64,000 nt of DNA from Asaia sp037151935 (lineage in GTDB: Bacteria; Pseudomonadota; Alphaproteobacteria; Acetobacterales; Acetobacteraceae), in contig NZ_CP157575.1 in assembly GCF_051628905.1 (NCBI RefSeq), forward strand, positions 1,240,001 to 1,304,000, written 5' to 3'. A model generated the notes under the pieces. The model searched no databases. It was not told the DNA's origin and was given only the letters and a program-made list of their open reading frames with translations. Below, in pieces: positions 24,436-34,127 of the stretch (its first letter is position 1; the number at the start of each line of letters is the position of its first letter). The translations under genes were made by a program, and so were the position numbers.

Positions 24436-27107
24436 CAGGGTGCCTTTTCTGCCAGAGGAAAGCGCAGGGTGAACATGGCCCCCTGCCGGTCGGGTCGGTT
24501 TGCCGCCGTTATCTCTCCCCCCATCGCTTCAACGAAACCGCGTGCAATGGCAAGCCCCAGCCCGGTGCCCGCCCGCGCCGTGTCAGCAGCGGCGAAGCGG
24601 GTGAATTTGGCGAAAAGCACCGCCGGGTCGCGCGCGCCAAAGCCCGGCCCCTCATCCAGAATGGTGATAACAAGATGCGCCGCTTCTACCGACAGCCTGA
24701 CCGTAATGGGCGTGCTGGGCGCCGTATATTTGGTGGCATTATCGAGAATATTGAACAGCGCCTGCTCAAGCAGCACGTCATCGAGCGGTACGATCGGCAG
24801 ATCGGGCGCGACCTCAAGGGCGACAGGATGCGCGTCCAGCAAGTTCGCGGCGCGTGAGAGCGCGGAAGCGGCCACCTCGGCGCACTCGACCGGCTCATGA
24901 CGCAGCGGCAGGGCGCCAGCCTCCAGCCGCGTCATGTCGAGCAGATTGCCGACAAAGCGGTTCAGGCGCTCGGCCTCGTCGGTCAGTGTTGTGAGCAGCT
25001 CGTGACGCCCCTCCTCCCCCAGAGCCTCGCCGTAGTCGCGCAGACTGGAAGCCGCGCCCAATATCGAGGCGAGCGGCGTGCGAAGGTCATGAGAGATGGA
25101 GGTCAGAAGCGCCCCGCGCAGGCGGTCGGTTTCGGCGTCGAGGCGCACGCGGTCTAGATCGCGGGCCAGAAGAATGCTTTCAATCGCGGTCGCCGTCAGT
25201 TCGCCCAGCGCGTCAAGCAAGCCCTGCTGCTCGGCATCCAGCAAGGCGCCGCCGCGGTCGCGGTCGATCCCGAGCAGGGCCACTGGCCCGCGCCCCGTGC
25301 GCAGCGGCATGAAGAGCCAGCGCACGCCAGGCAGATTATCGGAGCCACGCCCGGCCACGCGGTTGTTTTTCCAGGCCCAGCTTGCTGCGGCAAATCCGTC
25401 TTCGCCAATCGGATGGCCGGAATCATAGGAGGTCTGCACACGCAGCACCCCGTTTTCCGGCATCAGCAGCACGACGCGACAATTGAGCAGGGTCGCCATC
25501 TGGTGGCTGACCGACCAGAGCAGATCATCCAGCTTGATCATGCCGGTAATGGTGCGGCTGAAATGATAGAGCGATTGTGTGACTTCGGCCCGATGCCGCG
25601 CCACCACGGCCTGACTGCGCACACGCGCGCCCAGATTGCTCGCAATCAGGGCCGTGGCGAAAAAGAAGAACAGCGCCACCACATTATCGGGCGCTGCGAT
25701 GGTCAGAGTGTAAAGCGGTGGCAGAAAAAAGAAATTGAAGCAGAGCATCCCGAGCAGCGAGGCCCAAAGAGACGGCCAGAGCCCATAGGCTACCGCCACG
25801 CCCAGAATGGCGGTCAGGAAGGCGAGCGAGACATTGCTTACTTCAAACCCCTGACGCAGCAGCAGCGCCAGACCCAGCGCCGCCAGCACGATGGCCGTAC
25901 TGCCCAGATAAGGGCTCAGGCTTGGTTTAATCTTCTCACGCAGACGCCCAGTTACCGCCTCGCCAGAACGCGGCACGACATGCACCGGAAAACCGTCTGA
26001 GCGCTGGATAAGCCGCTCGGTCGTGCTGCGCCCCAGAATCTGCCTCAACCGCCCGACCCAGCCCGAACCGGCAGGATGGGCGGCGACGATCTGCGTGACG
26101 TTCTGGGCACGGGCGTAGGAAAGCGCATCGAGCACCACATCATGACCCGGAATGGTCACGGTCTCGGCCCCGAGTGATTGCGCCAGATGCATCTGCGACG
26201 CCATACGGGCGCGCGCATCATCGGTCAGATCGCGGCTGGTCTCGACATGCAGCACGATCCATGGCGCATGCAGCCTGTCAGCCAGGCGCTTGCCATAACG
26301 CAGCAGGCTGGCATCGCCGTCCTGCAGGGTGAGGCACACCATCACGCGCTCGCCTGCTGCCCAGGGGCCAGCAATGGCATTGGCTTTCATATGATCGACA
26401 AGCTGCGCATCGACTTGCTGCGCCGTCTGGCGCAGGGCCAGTTCGCGCAGGGCCGTCAGATTGCCCGGCGAGAAATAATGCAGCATGGCGCGACCCGCCG
26501 TGTGCGGGCCGTAGATCTTGCCATCGCGCATACGCTGCAATAGATCGTTCGGGGTAAGGTCGATCAGTTCCACCTCATCGGCCTGCTCCACTACCCGGTC
26601 AGGCACCGTTTCGCGCACGCGCACGCGGGTGATGGAGGCGATGACGTCGTTCAGGCTTTCAAGATGCTGAATATTGACCGTGGTATAGACGTCTATGCCC
26701 GCAGCGAGCAGGTCTTCGACATCCATCCAGCGCTTGGGATGGCGCGAGCCTGGCGCATTGCTATGGGCGAGTTCATCGACCAGAGCGAGCGCAGGACGAC
26801 TTTCGAGCAGGGCATCGAGATCCATCTCCTGCAGCATTTGCCCGCGATAGGCGACAGGGCGCGTCGCCTGCGCGGCTAGCCCTTCGACGAGAGCAGCGGT
26901 CTCGCTCCTACCATGGGTCTCGACCACGCCGATCAGTACCGCCACCCCTTCACGCTGCTGCTGATGGGCCGCGGTGAGCATCTCGAATGTCTTGCCGACA
27001 CCGGGCGCCGCACCGAGGAAGATCTTCAGCCTTCCCCGGCGCGATGAGCCGCCATTCTGGCGAAGCAGCGCGTCAGGGTCCGGGCGGTCGTAATCGCGTG
27101 GGGTCAT
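24435..27107 (-). CDS. kdpD: KdpD sensor histidine kinase
   Basis: 890 aa, full length. N-terminal KdpD domain with Walker A GAAPGVGKT at residues 32-40, universal-stress-protein-like domain, a cluster of four membrane helices near 400-500 (for example YLGSTAIVLAALGLALLL), a GAF-like domain, then the kinase core: phospho-acceptor His in SISHDLRTPLASILG near residue 672 and ATP-binding N and G boxes (LFNILDNATKYT; ILDEGPGFG; GTGLGLAIARGFVEAMGG). Senses potassium and turgor status and phosphorylates KdpE. Start overlaps the kdpC stop by four bases. Confidence 0.95.
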   Translation of the reverse strand: MTPRDYDRPDPDALLRQNGGSSRRGRLKIFLGAAPGVGKTFEMLTAAHQQQREGVAVLIGVVETHGRSETAALVEGLAAQATRPVAYRGQMLQEMDLDALLESRPALALVDELAHSNAPGSRHPKRWMDVEDLLAAGIDVYTTVNIQHLESLNDVIASITRVRVRETVPDRVVEQADEVELIDLTPNDLLQRMRDGKIYGPHTAGRAMLHYFSPGNLTALRELALRQTAQQVDAQLVDHMKANAIAGPWAAGERVMVCLTLQDGDASLLRYGKRLADRLHAPWIVLHVETSRDLTDDARARMASQMHLAQSLGAETVTIPGHDVVLDALSYARAQNVTQIVAAHPAGSGWVGRLRQILGRSTTERLIQRSDGFPVHVVPRSGEAVTGRLREKIKPSLSPYLGSTAIVLAALGLALLLRQGFEVSNVSLAFLTAILGVAVAYGLWPSLWASLLGMLCFNFFFLPPLYTLTIAAPDNVVALFFFFATALIASNLGARVRSQAVVARHRAEVTQSLYHFSRTITGMIKLDDLLWSVSHQMATLLNCRVVLLMPENGVLRVQTSYDSGHPIGEDGFAAASWAWKNNRVAGRGSDNLPGVRWLFMPLRTGRGPVALLGIDRDRGGALLDAEQQGLLDALGELTATAIESILLARDLDRVRLDAETDRLRGALLTSISHDLRTPLASILGAASSLRDYGEALGEEGRHELLTTLTDEAERLNRFVGNLLDMTRLEAGALPLRHEPVECAEVAASALSRAANLLDAHPVALEVAPDLPIVPLDDVLLEQALFNILDNATKYTAPSTPITVRLSVEAAHLVITILDEGPGFGARDPAVLFAKFTRFAAADTARAGTGLGLAIARGFVEAMGGEITAANRPDRQGAMFTLRFPLAEKAP

Positions 27108-27724
27108 TGGCCCAGTCTATCGAGCGCCTGATTGAGCGCCAGCACATTGACATGCGGCTCCCCCAGAAAGCCGAGGATCGGCGCTTCTGTCCGGCTCTGC
27201 ACGAGATGACGCACCCGATCCGGCGACACGCCGCGCGCCTTCGCTACGCGGGCAACTTGAAAGAGCGCGGCATCGGGGGAAATATCGGGGTCGAGCCCGC
27301 TGGCAGAGCTGGTCACGAGTTCGACCGGAATACGCCATCCCTGCGCCATCGCATCGGGGTTTTCTGCACGAAGCTGAGCTGCGCGCGCCGTCACCTGATC
27401 GAGCAGCACCTTCGAGGTCGGTCCGGCATTCGAGGCGAGAGAGGCCGCTGCGTTGTAGGGCATGGCAATCGACTTCGAGGCATCCTTGGGGTCAGGCCCG
27501 ATTGTGGCAGACGGGCGCCCGTGAAAATAGCGGGGCGCGGTAAAATCCTGCCCGATCAGGCTCGAGCCGATCACCCAGCCTTTGGCGTGGATGAGGCTTC
27601 CCGTCGCCTTTTCCGGCAGGAGCAGATTTGCAAGCGCCGTCATGCCCAGAGGATAGGCCAGACCGGTCAGGGCAGAGAGCAGGAGGAACAGGACGAGCGC
27701 CGGGCGCAGTTGAGAGAGGACCAT
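27104..27724 (-). CDS. kdpC: KdpC subunit of the K+-transporting ATPase
   Basis: 206 aa from the ATG at 27724, which has GAGGAA six bases upstream and starts 10 bases after the kdpB stop. An earlier in-frame start at 27763 would overlap kdpB and is rejected. One N-terminal membrane helix (ALVLFLLLSALTGLAYPLGM) and a periplasmic domain with the family blocks GSSLIGQDFTAPRYFHGRPSA and VTSSASGLDPDISPDAA. Essential small subunit of the Kdp pump. Confidence 0.94.
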   Translation of the reverse strand: MVLSQLRPALVLFLLLSALTGLAYPLGMTALANLLLPEKATGSLIHAKGWVIGSSLIGQDFTAPRYFHGRPSATIGPDPKDASKSIAMPYNAAASLASNAGPTSKVLLDQVTARAAQLRAENPDAMAQGWRIPVELVTSSASGLDPDISPDAALFQVARVAKARGVSPDRVRHLVQSRTEAPILGFLGEPHVNVLALNQALDRLGQ

Positions 27725-27734
27725 GAGTATTTCC

Positions 27735-29840
27735 TCAGACCAGACCGATATGGGTGACGACAAGGTCGATCAGCTTGATGCCGACAAACGGCACGATCAG
27801 ACCACCCACGCCATAGATGAGCAGATTGCGGCGCAGCAAAGCGGCAGCACCGACCGGGCGATAGCGCACGCCACGCAGGGCGAGCGGAATAAGCGCAATG
27901 ATGATCAGCGCGTTGAAAATGATGGCAGACAGAACCGCACTCTCCGGCGTGGCCAGATGCATGATGTTCAGCCCGGATAACGCCGGATAGAACCCAACGA
28001 ACATCGCCGGAATGATGGCGAAATACTTGGCCACGTCATTGGCAATCGAAAAGGTGGTGAGCGCGCCGCGTGTCATGAGCAATTGCTTGCCGATACCCAC
28101 GATCTCGATCAGCTTTGTCGGGTCGCTATCGAGATCGACCATGTTCCCGGCCTCTCTCGCAGCCACTGTGCCGGTATTCATGGCAACACCCACATCGGCC
28201 TGGGCGAGTGCGGGGGCATCATTCGTACCGTCGCCGCACATGGCGACCAGCTTGCCTGATTCCTGTTCGCTGCGGATCAGCGCCAGCTTGGCTTCGGGTG
28301 TCGCCTGAGCCAGAAAATCATCCACACCACTTTCGGCGGCAATAGCCGCAGCGGTCAGCGGGTTGTCACCCGTGATCATGACGGTGCGAATACCCATGCG
28401 GCGCAATTCGGCAAAGCGCTCGCGTATGCCGCCTTTCACCACATCTTTCAGATGCACCACGCCAAGAAGACGCCCGTCATCCAGCACAGCAAGCGGTGTG
28501 CCGCCCTGTCGGGCAATGCCATTGGCAATGCTGCGTATCTGCCCAACAGAGGCGGCGTTCTCACCGACAGCCGCAATCACGCTCTCGACCGCGCCCTTGC
28601 GTATCTGACGCACCCCGATATCGACGCCGCTCATGCGTGTCTGGGCCGTGAAGGGCACGAAATGCGCACCAGTGGCATTGAGCTCTCGCCCGCGCAGCCC
28701 GAAACGCGTCTTGGCCAGCACGACGATGGAGCGGCCTTCAGGTGTCTCATCCGCCAGAGAGGCAAGCTGGGCGGCATCGCCAAGCTGTTGCTCTGTCACA
28801 CCCGGTGCGGGAATGAAGGCGCAGGCCTGACGGTCGCCGATCGTGATAGTGCCCGTCTTGTCGAGCAGGAGCGTATCGACATCGCCAGCCGCCTCGACCG
28901 CGCGTCCCGACATGGCAAGCACATTGAAGCGTATGAGGCGATCCATGCCCGCAATACCGATGGCTGAGAGCAGGGCGCCAATCGTCGTTGGGATGAGCGT
29001 GACAAAAAGCGCTACGAGCACCAGCACCGAAATGCTGCCACCTGCGTAATGGGCGAAGGAAGGAATGGTCGCCACCGCGATAATGAAAATCAGCGTCATG
29101 CCGGCAAGCAGAATGGTCAACGCGATTTCATTGGGAGTTTTCTGACGCTGTGCACCCTCGACGAGGGAAATCATGCGATCGAGAAAGGTCGAACCCTGCG
29201 CCGCTGTGATCCGCACGATCACCCAGTCTGACAGCACACGCGTGCCGCCCGTCACGGCCGAGCGGTCGCCGCCGCTCTCGCGTATGACCGGGGCGGATTC
29301 ACCGGTAATGGCGGACTCATCGACAGAAGCGATGCCCTCGATCACCTCGCCGTCGCTCGGGATGAAATCGCCCGGCTCCACCAGAACCACATCACCCACC
29401 CCAAGCTCTGGCGCCGCGACTTCCTCATAAAGCCCGGCGGGAGAGTACAGGCCGCTATCTGTCGGGAGCAGGCGCTTGCCGCGCGTCTCGGTGCGGGTGC
29501 GACGCAGGGAGTCAGCCTGTGCCTTGCCACGCCCTTCGGCAATGGCTTCGGCAAAATTGGCGAAAAGCAGGGTGAACCACAGCCAGAGCGTGATCTGAAG
29601 CGCAAAACCCGCATGTGGCGCCCCTTTGATGACGTCACGAAGCAGAAGAACGGTCGTCAGCACCGTTACCACCTCGACCACGAACATGACCGGGTTGCGT
29701 ATCATCACGCGCGGGTCGAGCTTGCGCAGGCTCTCTGCCATTGCGGGCATGACCAGCGCGCTGCTCAGCACACCCGCACGGGCGCGCGGCTCTTTGCGCA
29801 CCCCGTCAGACCGGGGCGCGGGAGAAGGAAAGGAAATCAT
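27735..29840 (-). CDS. kdpB: KdpB, P-type ATPase subunit
   Basis: 701 aa. The phosphorylation motif LLLDKTGTITIGD has the catalytic Asp near residue 327. TGESAPV lies in the actuator domain, and MCGDGTNDAPALAQADVGVA in the hinge. Membrane helices are at the N-terminus, centre and C-terminus. It hydrolyses ATP to drive potassium uptake through KdpA. Start 14 bases after kdpA. Confidence 0.96.
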   Translation of the reverse strand: MISFPSPAPRSDGVRKEPRARAGVLSSALVMPAMAESLRKLDPRVMIRNPVMFVVEVVTVLTTVLLLRDVIKGAPHAGFALQITLWLWFTLLFANFAEAIAEGRGKAQADSLRRTRTETRGKRLLPTDSGLYSPAGLYEEVAAPELGVGDVVLVEPGDFIPSDGEVIEGIASVDESAITGESAPVIRESGGDRSAVTGGTRVLSDWVIVRITAAQGSTFLDRMISLVEGAQRQKTPNEIALTILLAGMTLIFIIAVATIPSFAHYAGGSISVLVLVALFVTLIPTTIGALLSAIGIAGMDRLIRFNVLAMSGRAVEAAGDVDTLLLDKTGTITIGDRQACAFIPAPGVTEQQLGDAAQLASLADETPEGRSIVVLAKTRFGLRGRELNATGAHFVPFTAQTRMSGVDIGVRQIRKGAVESVIAAVGENAASVGQIRSIANGIARQGGTPLAVLDDGRLLGVVHLKDVVKGGIRERFAELRRMGIRTVMITGDNPLTAAAIAAESGVDDFLAQATPEAKLALIRSEQESGKLVAMCGDGTNDAPALAQADVGVAMNTGTVAAREAGNMVDLDSDPTKLIEIVGIGKQLLMTRGALTTFSIANDVAKYFAIIPAMFVGFYPALSGLNIMHLATPESAVLSAIIFNALIIIALIPLALRGVRYRPVGAAALLRRNLLIYGVGGLIVPFVGIKLIDLVVTHIGLV

Positions 29841-29854
29841 GAGACAGGCGCCTC

Positions 29855-31561
29855 TTAATAAATGGTGCCGTGGAGCATCGCGAGATGCTCGACAATCGGA
29901 CCGAGAGCGAGAGCGGGAAGAAAGGTCAGACCACCGACAATCACGATCACACCGGCCACAAGCGCGATGAACAGCCCGTTATCGGTCGGGAAAGTGCCGG
30001 GCGTGGGGGCTGCGACCTTCTTGGCAGCCATCGATCCCGCAATGGCAAGTGCCGGAATGATCACGAAGAACCGGCCGATCATCATGCCTATTCCCAGAGT
30101 GACGTTCCAGAAGCTGTTGGCGGTGAGCCCTGCAAAGGCGCTGCCGTTATTGGCGGCGGCAGAGGTATAGGCATAGAGCGCCTCGGTGAACCCGTGCGGG
30201 CCGCTGGCGGACAGGGCCGACAGCCCTGCGGGAATAACGACGGCAAGCGCCGTAAAGCCGAGCATGACCAGCGGCAGGCATAGCACGGCCAGCATGGTCA
30301 TCTTGATTTCGCGTGCCTCGATTTTCTTGCCCAGATATTCCGGCGTGCGCCCGACCATCAGACCGGCCATGAAGACGGCAATCAGGGCGAAGAGCAGGAA
30401 GCCATAAAGCCCGGAGCCTACCCCGCCGAAAATCACCTCACCGAGCATCATGTTGATGAGGGGCACCATGCCACCGAGCGGCAGAAAGCTCTCATGCATG
30501 GCATTGACCGCGCCGCATGAGGCATCGGTGGTGACGGTGGCAAAAAGCGCCGATGCGACGACGCCGAAGCGCGTCTCCTTGCCCTCCATATTGCCGAGTG
30601 TCCCATCGAGGCCGAGCGAGGCGAAGAGCGGGTTGGCATGGGCTTCGGACCAGTAAAGCACGCCCACTCCGATCAGGAACAGCGCCGCCATGGCCGAGAA
30701 AATGGCCCAGCCCTGTTTCTCCTGCCCTATCATGCGGCCGAACATGTTTGTCAGTCCCGCACCGAGGGCAAAAATACAGAGCATCTGCACGAAATTGGTC
30801 AGGGCATTGGGGTTTTCGAATGGATGGGCCGAGTTGGTGTTGAAAAACCCGCCGCCATTCGTACCCAGCATCTTGATCGCCTCCTGAGAGGCAACAGGTC
30901 CAAGCGCGATGGTCTGCTGATGCCCTTCAAGCGTGAAGGCGGTCACACTGCCCCATAATGTTTGCGGCACCCCCTCAAGCACGAAAAACAGGGTCAGCAA
31001 CACACAGGCGGGCAGCAGCACATAGAGCGTGACGCGCACCAGATCGACCCAGAAATTGCCAATGGTCGTGGCACTACGTCGCACGAAGCCACGCATGATG
31101 GCCGCGGCGATGGCGATGCCCGCGGCGGCGGAAACGAAATTCTGCACCGTCAAAGCCAGCATCTGGCTGAGCGGGCTGAGTGTGGTCTCGCCACCATAGC
31201 TCTGCCAGTTGGTATTGGTCAGAAAGCTGATGGCCGTATTATACGCCAGGTCAGGCGCTACCGCCCCGAATCCCGCCGGATTGAGCGGCAGTAGACCCTG
31301 AAGGCGTAATAGCGCGTAGACGGCGATAAAGCAGAAAATCTTGAACAGGATGACGGCCAGCGCATAATGCGACCAGGATTGCTCACGCGCCGGGTCGACA
31401 CCTGCGAGACGATAGATTCCGCGCTCAAGCGGGCCGAAAAGCCGCCCCGGCAAGTGCCTCTCGCCTTCGAGCACACGTTTGAGAAAGCCTCCGAGCGGTC
31501 GCGTGAGTGCGACGACACAGAGAAAGAACACCGCAATGGTGATCCATCCAGAAAGGGACAC
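29855..31561 (-). CDS. kdpA: KdpA, potassium-translocating subunit
   Basis: 568 aa, about ten membrane helices. Pore-loop repeats typical of the K+ channel superfamily are visible, for example TNTNWQSYGGETTLS, LGTNGGGFFNTNSAHPFENP, VTTDASCGAVNAMHESFLPL and SAAANNGSAFAGL. It begins two bases after the kdpF stop. Forms the selectivity filter of the Kdp pump in the inner membrane. Confidence 0.96.
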   Translation of the reverse strand: MSLSGWITIAVFFLCVVALTRPLGGFLKRVLEGERHLPGRLFGPLERGIYRLAGVDPAREQSWSHYALAVILFKIFCFIAVYALLRLQGLLPLNPAGFGAVAPDLAYNTAISFLTNTNWQSYGGETTLSPLSQMLALTVQNFVSAAAGIAIAAAIMRGFVRRSATTIGNFWVDLVRVTLYVLLPACVLLTLFFVLEGVPQTLWGSVTAFTLEGHQQTIALGPVASQEAIKMLGTNGGGFFNTNSAHPFENPNALTNFVQMLCIFALGAGLTNMFGRMIGQEKQGWAIFSAMAALFLIGVGVLYWSEAHANPLFASLGLDGTLGNMEGKETRFGVVASALFATVTTDASCGAVNAMHESFLPLGGMVPLINMMLGEVIFGGVGSGLYGFLLFALIAVFMAGLMVGRTPEYLGKKIEAREIKMTMLAVLCLPLVMLGFTALAVVIPAGLSALSASGPHGFTEALYAYTSAAANNGSAFAGLTANSFWNVTLGIGMMIGRFFVIIPALAIAGSMAAKKVAAPTPGTFPTDNGLFIALVAGVIVIVGGLTFLPALALGPIVEHLAMLHGTIY

Positions 31562-31563
31562 GG

Positions 31564-31653
31564 TCAGAACCTTTCAGGACGGAGGAGGACGGCAGTGACA
31601 TAGGCCAGAAGGCCAAGCGTCACGATGCCGCCCAGAACGAGATCGGGCGTCAT
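31564..31653 (-). CDS. kdpF: KdpF, small stabilising subunit
   Basis: 29 aa: MTPDLVLGGIVTLGLLAYVT followed by AVLLRPERF. One membrane helix with the LLRPERF ending typical of KdpF, immediately upstream of kdpA. One base separates it from the preceding 27-aa ORF. Confidence 0.92.
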   Translation of the reverse strand: MTPDLVLGGIVTLGLLAYVTAVLLRPERF

Positions 31654-31654
31654 G

Positions 31655-31738
31655 TCAGATCCTTTTGCAGACCGAGATGAAGCCCAGGCAGAGCATAAAG
31701 CCCAAAAGCCCGAGCGCACCGTAAAGAGCATCAAGCAT
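31655..31738 (-). CDS. 27-aa membrane peptide at the head of the kdp operon
   Basis: Reads MLDALYGALGLLGFMLCLGF then ISVCKRI. It is a single hydrophobic helix with a basic end, and its stop is one base before the kdpF ATG, so the two are coupled. Similar short single-helix ORFs precede kdpF in some proteobacteria, to my recollection. Its ATG follows directly on the U-tract of a terminator-like hairpin, and its possible ribosome site (GGGAG) is inside the hairpin's 3' arm. It could be a Kdp complex component or a regulatory leader ORF. Confidence 0.65.
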   Translation of the reverse strand: MLDALYGALGLLGFMLCLGFISVCKRI

Positions 31739-31739
31739 G

Positions 31740-31764
31740 AAAAAAGGCTCCCAGAAGAGAGCCT
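31740..31764 (-). terminator. intrinsic-terminator-like hairpin in the kdp leader
   Basis: On the minus strand AGGCTC-N8-GAGCCT is followed by a run of T, and one base later by the ATG of the 27-aa ORF. It either ends the SPFH gene transcript (stop at 31888) or attenuates a kdp transcript that starts upstream. Confidence 0.7.
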
Positions 31765-31887
31765 GATTATCGATCCGTGCCCCATAGGAATGACAGAAGA
31801 CGCAGCCGGCAACCTTATAGGAAAGTCATAGGAATTTGCCGCCCCGTCAAACTGCTCTAGCGGCACGAGGGGGCAATCAGGTGCTAA

Positions 31888-32889
31888 TCACCCGGCGGTC
31901 GGGATGAACTGCCCTGAAGCGGCAGCGGCAATCTGACCGCTATTCATGTCGATCGGCACGAAGATCACAGTCGCCTTGCCCGAGCGACTGGCGGTCACAA
32001 CCATATCGGCCTGATTCACATTCTGCATCAGCGTCAGAATGGCTTCTTCGCTGACATCGGGAATACTCTTTCGGAACAGCTCCGCCGCCTCGGCAAAACC
32101 GGCGGCGATAGCCTTGCGCTCATTGGCGATGCCCTCACCCTGCAACTTCTTGCTTTCCGCCTCGGCTCTGGCAATGCCGACACGTCTTACCATCTCGGCC
32201 TCGGCCTCCGCCTGAGCCGCATCCTTGCGGGCGATCGCGGCCAGCTTGTTGTTTATGGCCTCCTGAATCTCACGCGGCGGCATGGGCTGCTCAATGGTCA
32301 CGCCATGGATATCGAGCCCTGACTCGAGCGCATCGGCCACCTGATCGTCGATCACCCGCCGGGCAATTTCGTTTCTCTGAGAATACAGCTCGGCCAGCGA
32401 CATGGTCGAAGCGATCTGCCTGATTTCGTTTTCGACACGGAAAACCAGCCGCTTGACGGGCTGCGAGACCTTATAGGCGTAGTTGAACACAGCCTCGCTG
32501 TCATCGCGCACACTGTATAACAGCACCCAGCGGATTTCGATAAAGACGTCATCGCGCGTCTTGACCTCCGATGAGGTTTCGACCTGCATCTGCTGCAGAG
32601 ACACTTTGTAGGGCACGCGATTCAGGATCGGAATGCGAAAATGCAGGCCGCTATCCAGCAGTTTGCGCTGGGGCTTTCCTAGAAACTCTGTGACATAGAC
32701 CATTCGCCCCGGAACGATCAGCACGCCTCCAAGGAGGAAAAAAGCGGCCAGAAAGATGATGAGGGCGATAATCATGATCGCCAGAACAGGCTCGGGAATT
32801 GTCAGGGCCTCCTTATTCTTTTCGATTACGACAGAAAATCTATCAGAGTCCTTCTCATTACTCGCCATAAAAACGGCCAATCTGCCCAT
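31888..32889 (-). CDS. SPFH / band-7 domain protein (HflC/HflK/stomatin-like)
   Basis: 333 aa from the ATG at 32889; the ATG at 32868 is an equally possible start. The long open frame upstream overlaps cbiD and is not used. A short polar N-terminus is followed by one membrane helix (VLAIMIIALIIFLAAFFLLG) and an SPFH domain (about residues 65-250). After that comes the Ala/Glu-rich coiled-coil (AQAEAEAEMVRRVGIARAEA) typical of HflK and stomatin homologues. Such proteins form membrane rings that modulate proteases or channels. No ftsH is adjacent. It is divergent from cbiD and upstream of kdp on the same strand. Confidence 0.85.
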   Translation of the reverse strand: MGRLAVFMASNEKDSDRFSVVIEKNKEALTIPEPVLAIMIIALIIFLAAFFLLGGVLIVPGRMVYVTEFLGKPQRKLLDSGLHFRIPILNRVPYKVSLQQMQVETSSEVKTRDDVFIEIRWVLLYSVRDDSEAVFNYAYKVSQPVKRLVFRVENEIRQIASTMSLAELYSQRNEIARRVIDDQVADALESGLDIHGVTIEQPMPPREIQEAINNKLAAIARKDAAQAEAEAEMVRRVGIARAEAESKKLQGEGIANERKAIAAGFAEAAELFRKSIPDVSEEAILTLMQNVNQADMVVTASRSGKATVIFVPIDMNSGQIAAAASGQFIPTAG

Positions 32890-33030
32890 ATTGTGAGGCG
32901 TCTCTTCGAATGGCGACAAGAGACGTTTCCCAACAGGCTCTGGCGGGAACTGGCCTGAAATGCGAAGAAGAATGCATACGCAGAATGACGCGGCCTCTGG
33001 CGGCCCGTAAGGAAGGGAGGCAAAGCAGAG

Positions 33031-34101
33031 ATGACTCAAGCCACTTCCCTGCGCCGGGGATGGACGACAGGAAGCTGCGCCACCGCCGCCGCCAAGGCGG
33101 CATGGTCGCTGCTTACGACAGGAGACTGCCCCGACCCTATCACTATCAGCTTGCCAGGCGGCAAGGAGGCTGCCTTCGCGCTCGACGGGTCAGGGCGTGA
33201 CGGTGGCAGCGCCTGGGCAAACGTGATCAAGGATGCCGGAGACGACCCGGATGTCACCCATGGGGCCTTGATCACGGTTCATGTCGAGGCGGCCCCGGCG
33301 GGAAGCGGAGTCATTTTCCGCGCGGGAGAAGGCGTTGGCACCATTACCCAGCCAGGCCTGCCACTCCCTCCCGGCGAACCCGCAATCAACCCTGTGCCAC
33401 GCGCCATGATCCGGGCAGCGCTGGAGCAGATTACCCCCGGCCCCGTGGATGCGTGCGTCACGATCTCCATCGCAAATGGCGAGAAACTGGCCGAGCGCAC
33501 ACTCAATGCACGGCTGGGTATTCTGGGTGGATTATCGGTTCTTGGCACGACCGGCGTCGTCATTCCGTATTCATGCTCAGCCTGGATCCACTCAATCCAT
33601 CGCGGTGTGGATGTCGCACGCGCCCTCGCCCTGCCTCACATCGCAGGCAGCACGGGAGCAACATCCGAAAACGCCATACGCAAGCTTTACGGTCTCAGCG
33701 ATAGTGCCCTGATCGAGATGGGTGACTTCGCGGGCGGGTTTCTCAAATATCTACGCCGCCATTCTGTGCCGCGCCTGACGATCGCAGGCGGGCTGGCGAA
33801 AATGACCAAACTTGCCCAAGGCCATCTCGATTTGCATTCGAGCCGCTCTCTGGCCGACCCTCAGGCTCTTGAGCGTCTTGCCGCCCCTCTGCGCCTCAGC
33901 AAAGCACAGATCGACCGGCTGAAGGATGCCCAGACCATTGCACAGGGTTATGCGGCGTTGGACGATGAGAGGCTCGGAGAGCTGATTGCGCAACGCGCTG
34001 CCAGGATAGCCAGAGAGACGCTGGACGATCCGGGATGTCAACTTGATGTGGTCATTTTCGACCGTCAGGGCACAATGATCGGGCGAAGCGCTGTTTCCTG
34101 A
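33031..34101 (+). CDS. cbiD: cobalt-precorrin-5B C1-methyltransferase
   Basis: 356 aa, start with the family N-terminus LRRGWTTGSCATAAAKAA. Further CbiD blocks: GEGVGTITQPGLPLPPGEPA near residue 103, NPVPRAMIR, LGILGGLSVLGTTGVVIPYS near 170, and GDFAGGFLKYLRRH. It methylates C1 and contracts the ring in cobalamin synthesis. No other cob/cbi gene is in the window, so it stands outside a cob cluster here. Confidence 0.93.
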   Translation: MTQATSLRRGWTTGSCATAAAKAAWSLLTTGDCPDPITISLPGGKEAAFALDGSGRDGGSAWANVIKDAGDDPDVTHGALITVHVEAAPAGSGVIFRAGEGVGTITQPGLPLPPGEPAINPVPRAMIRAALEQITPGPVDACVTISIANGEKLAERTLNARLGILGGLSVLGTTGVVIPYSCSAWIHSIHRGVDVARALALPHIAGSTGATSENAIRKLYGLSDSALIEMGDFAGGFLKYLRRHSVPRLTIAGGLAKMTKLAQGHLDLHSSRSLADPQALERLAAPLRLSKAQIDRLKDAQTIAQGYAALDDERLGELIAQRAARIARETLDDPGCQLDVVIFDRQGTMIGRSAVS

Positions 34102-34127
34102 AGGGAATAGACCCTTTCAGCCCCCCC

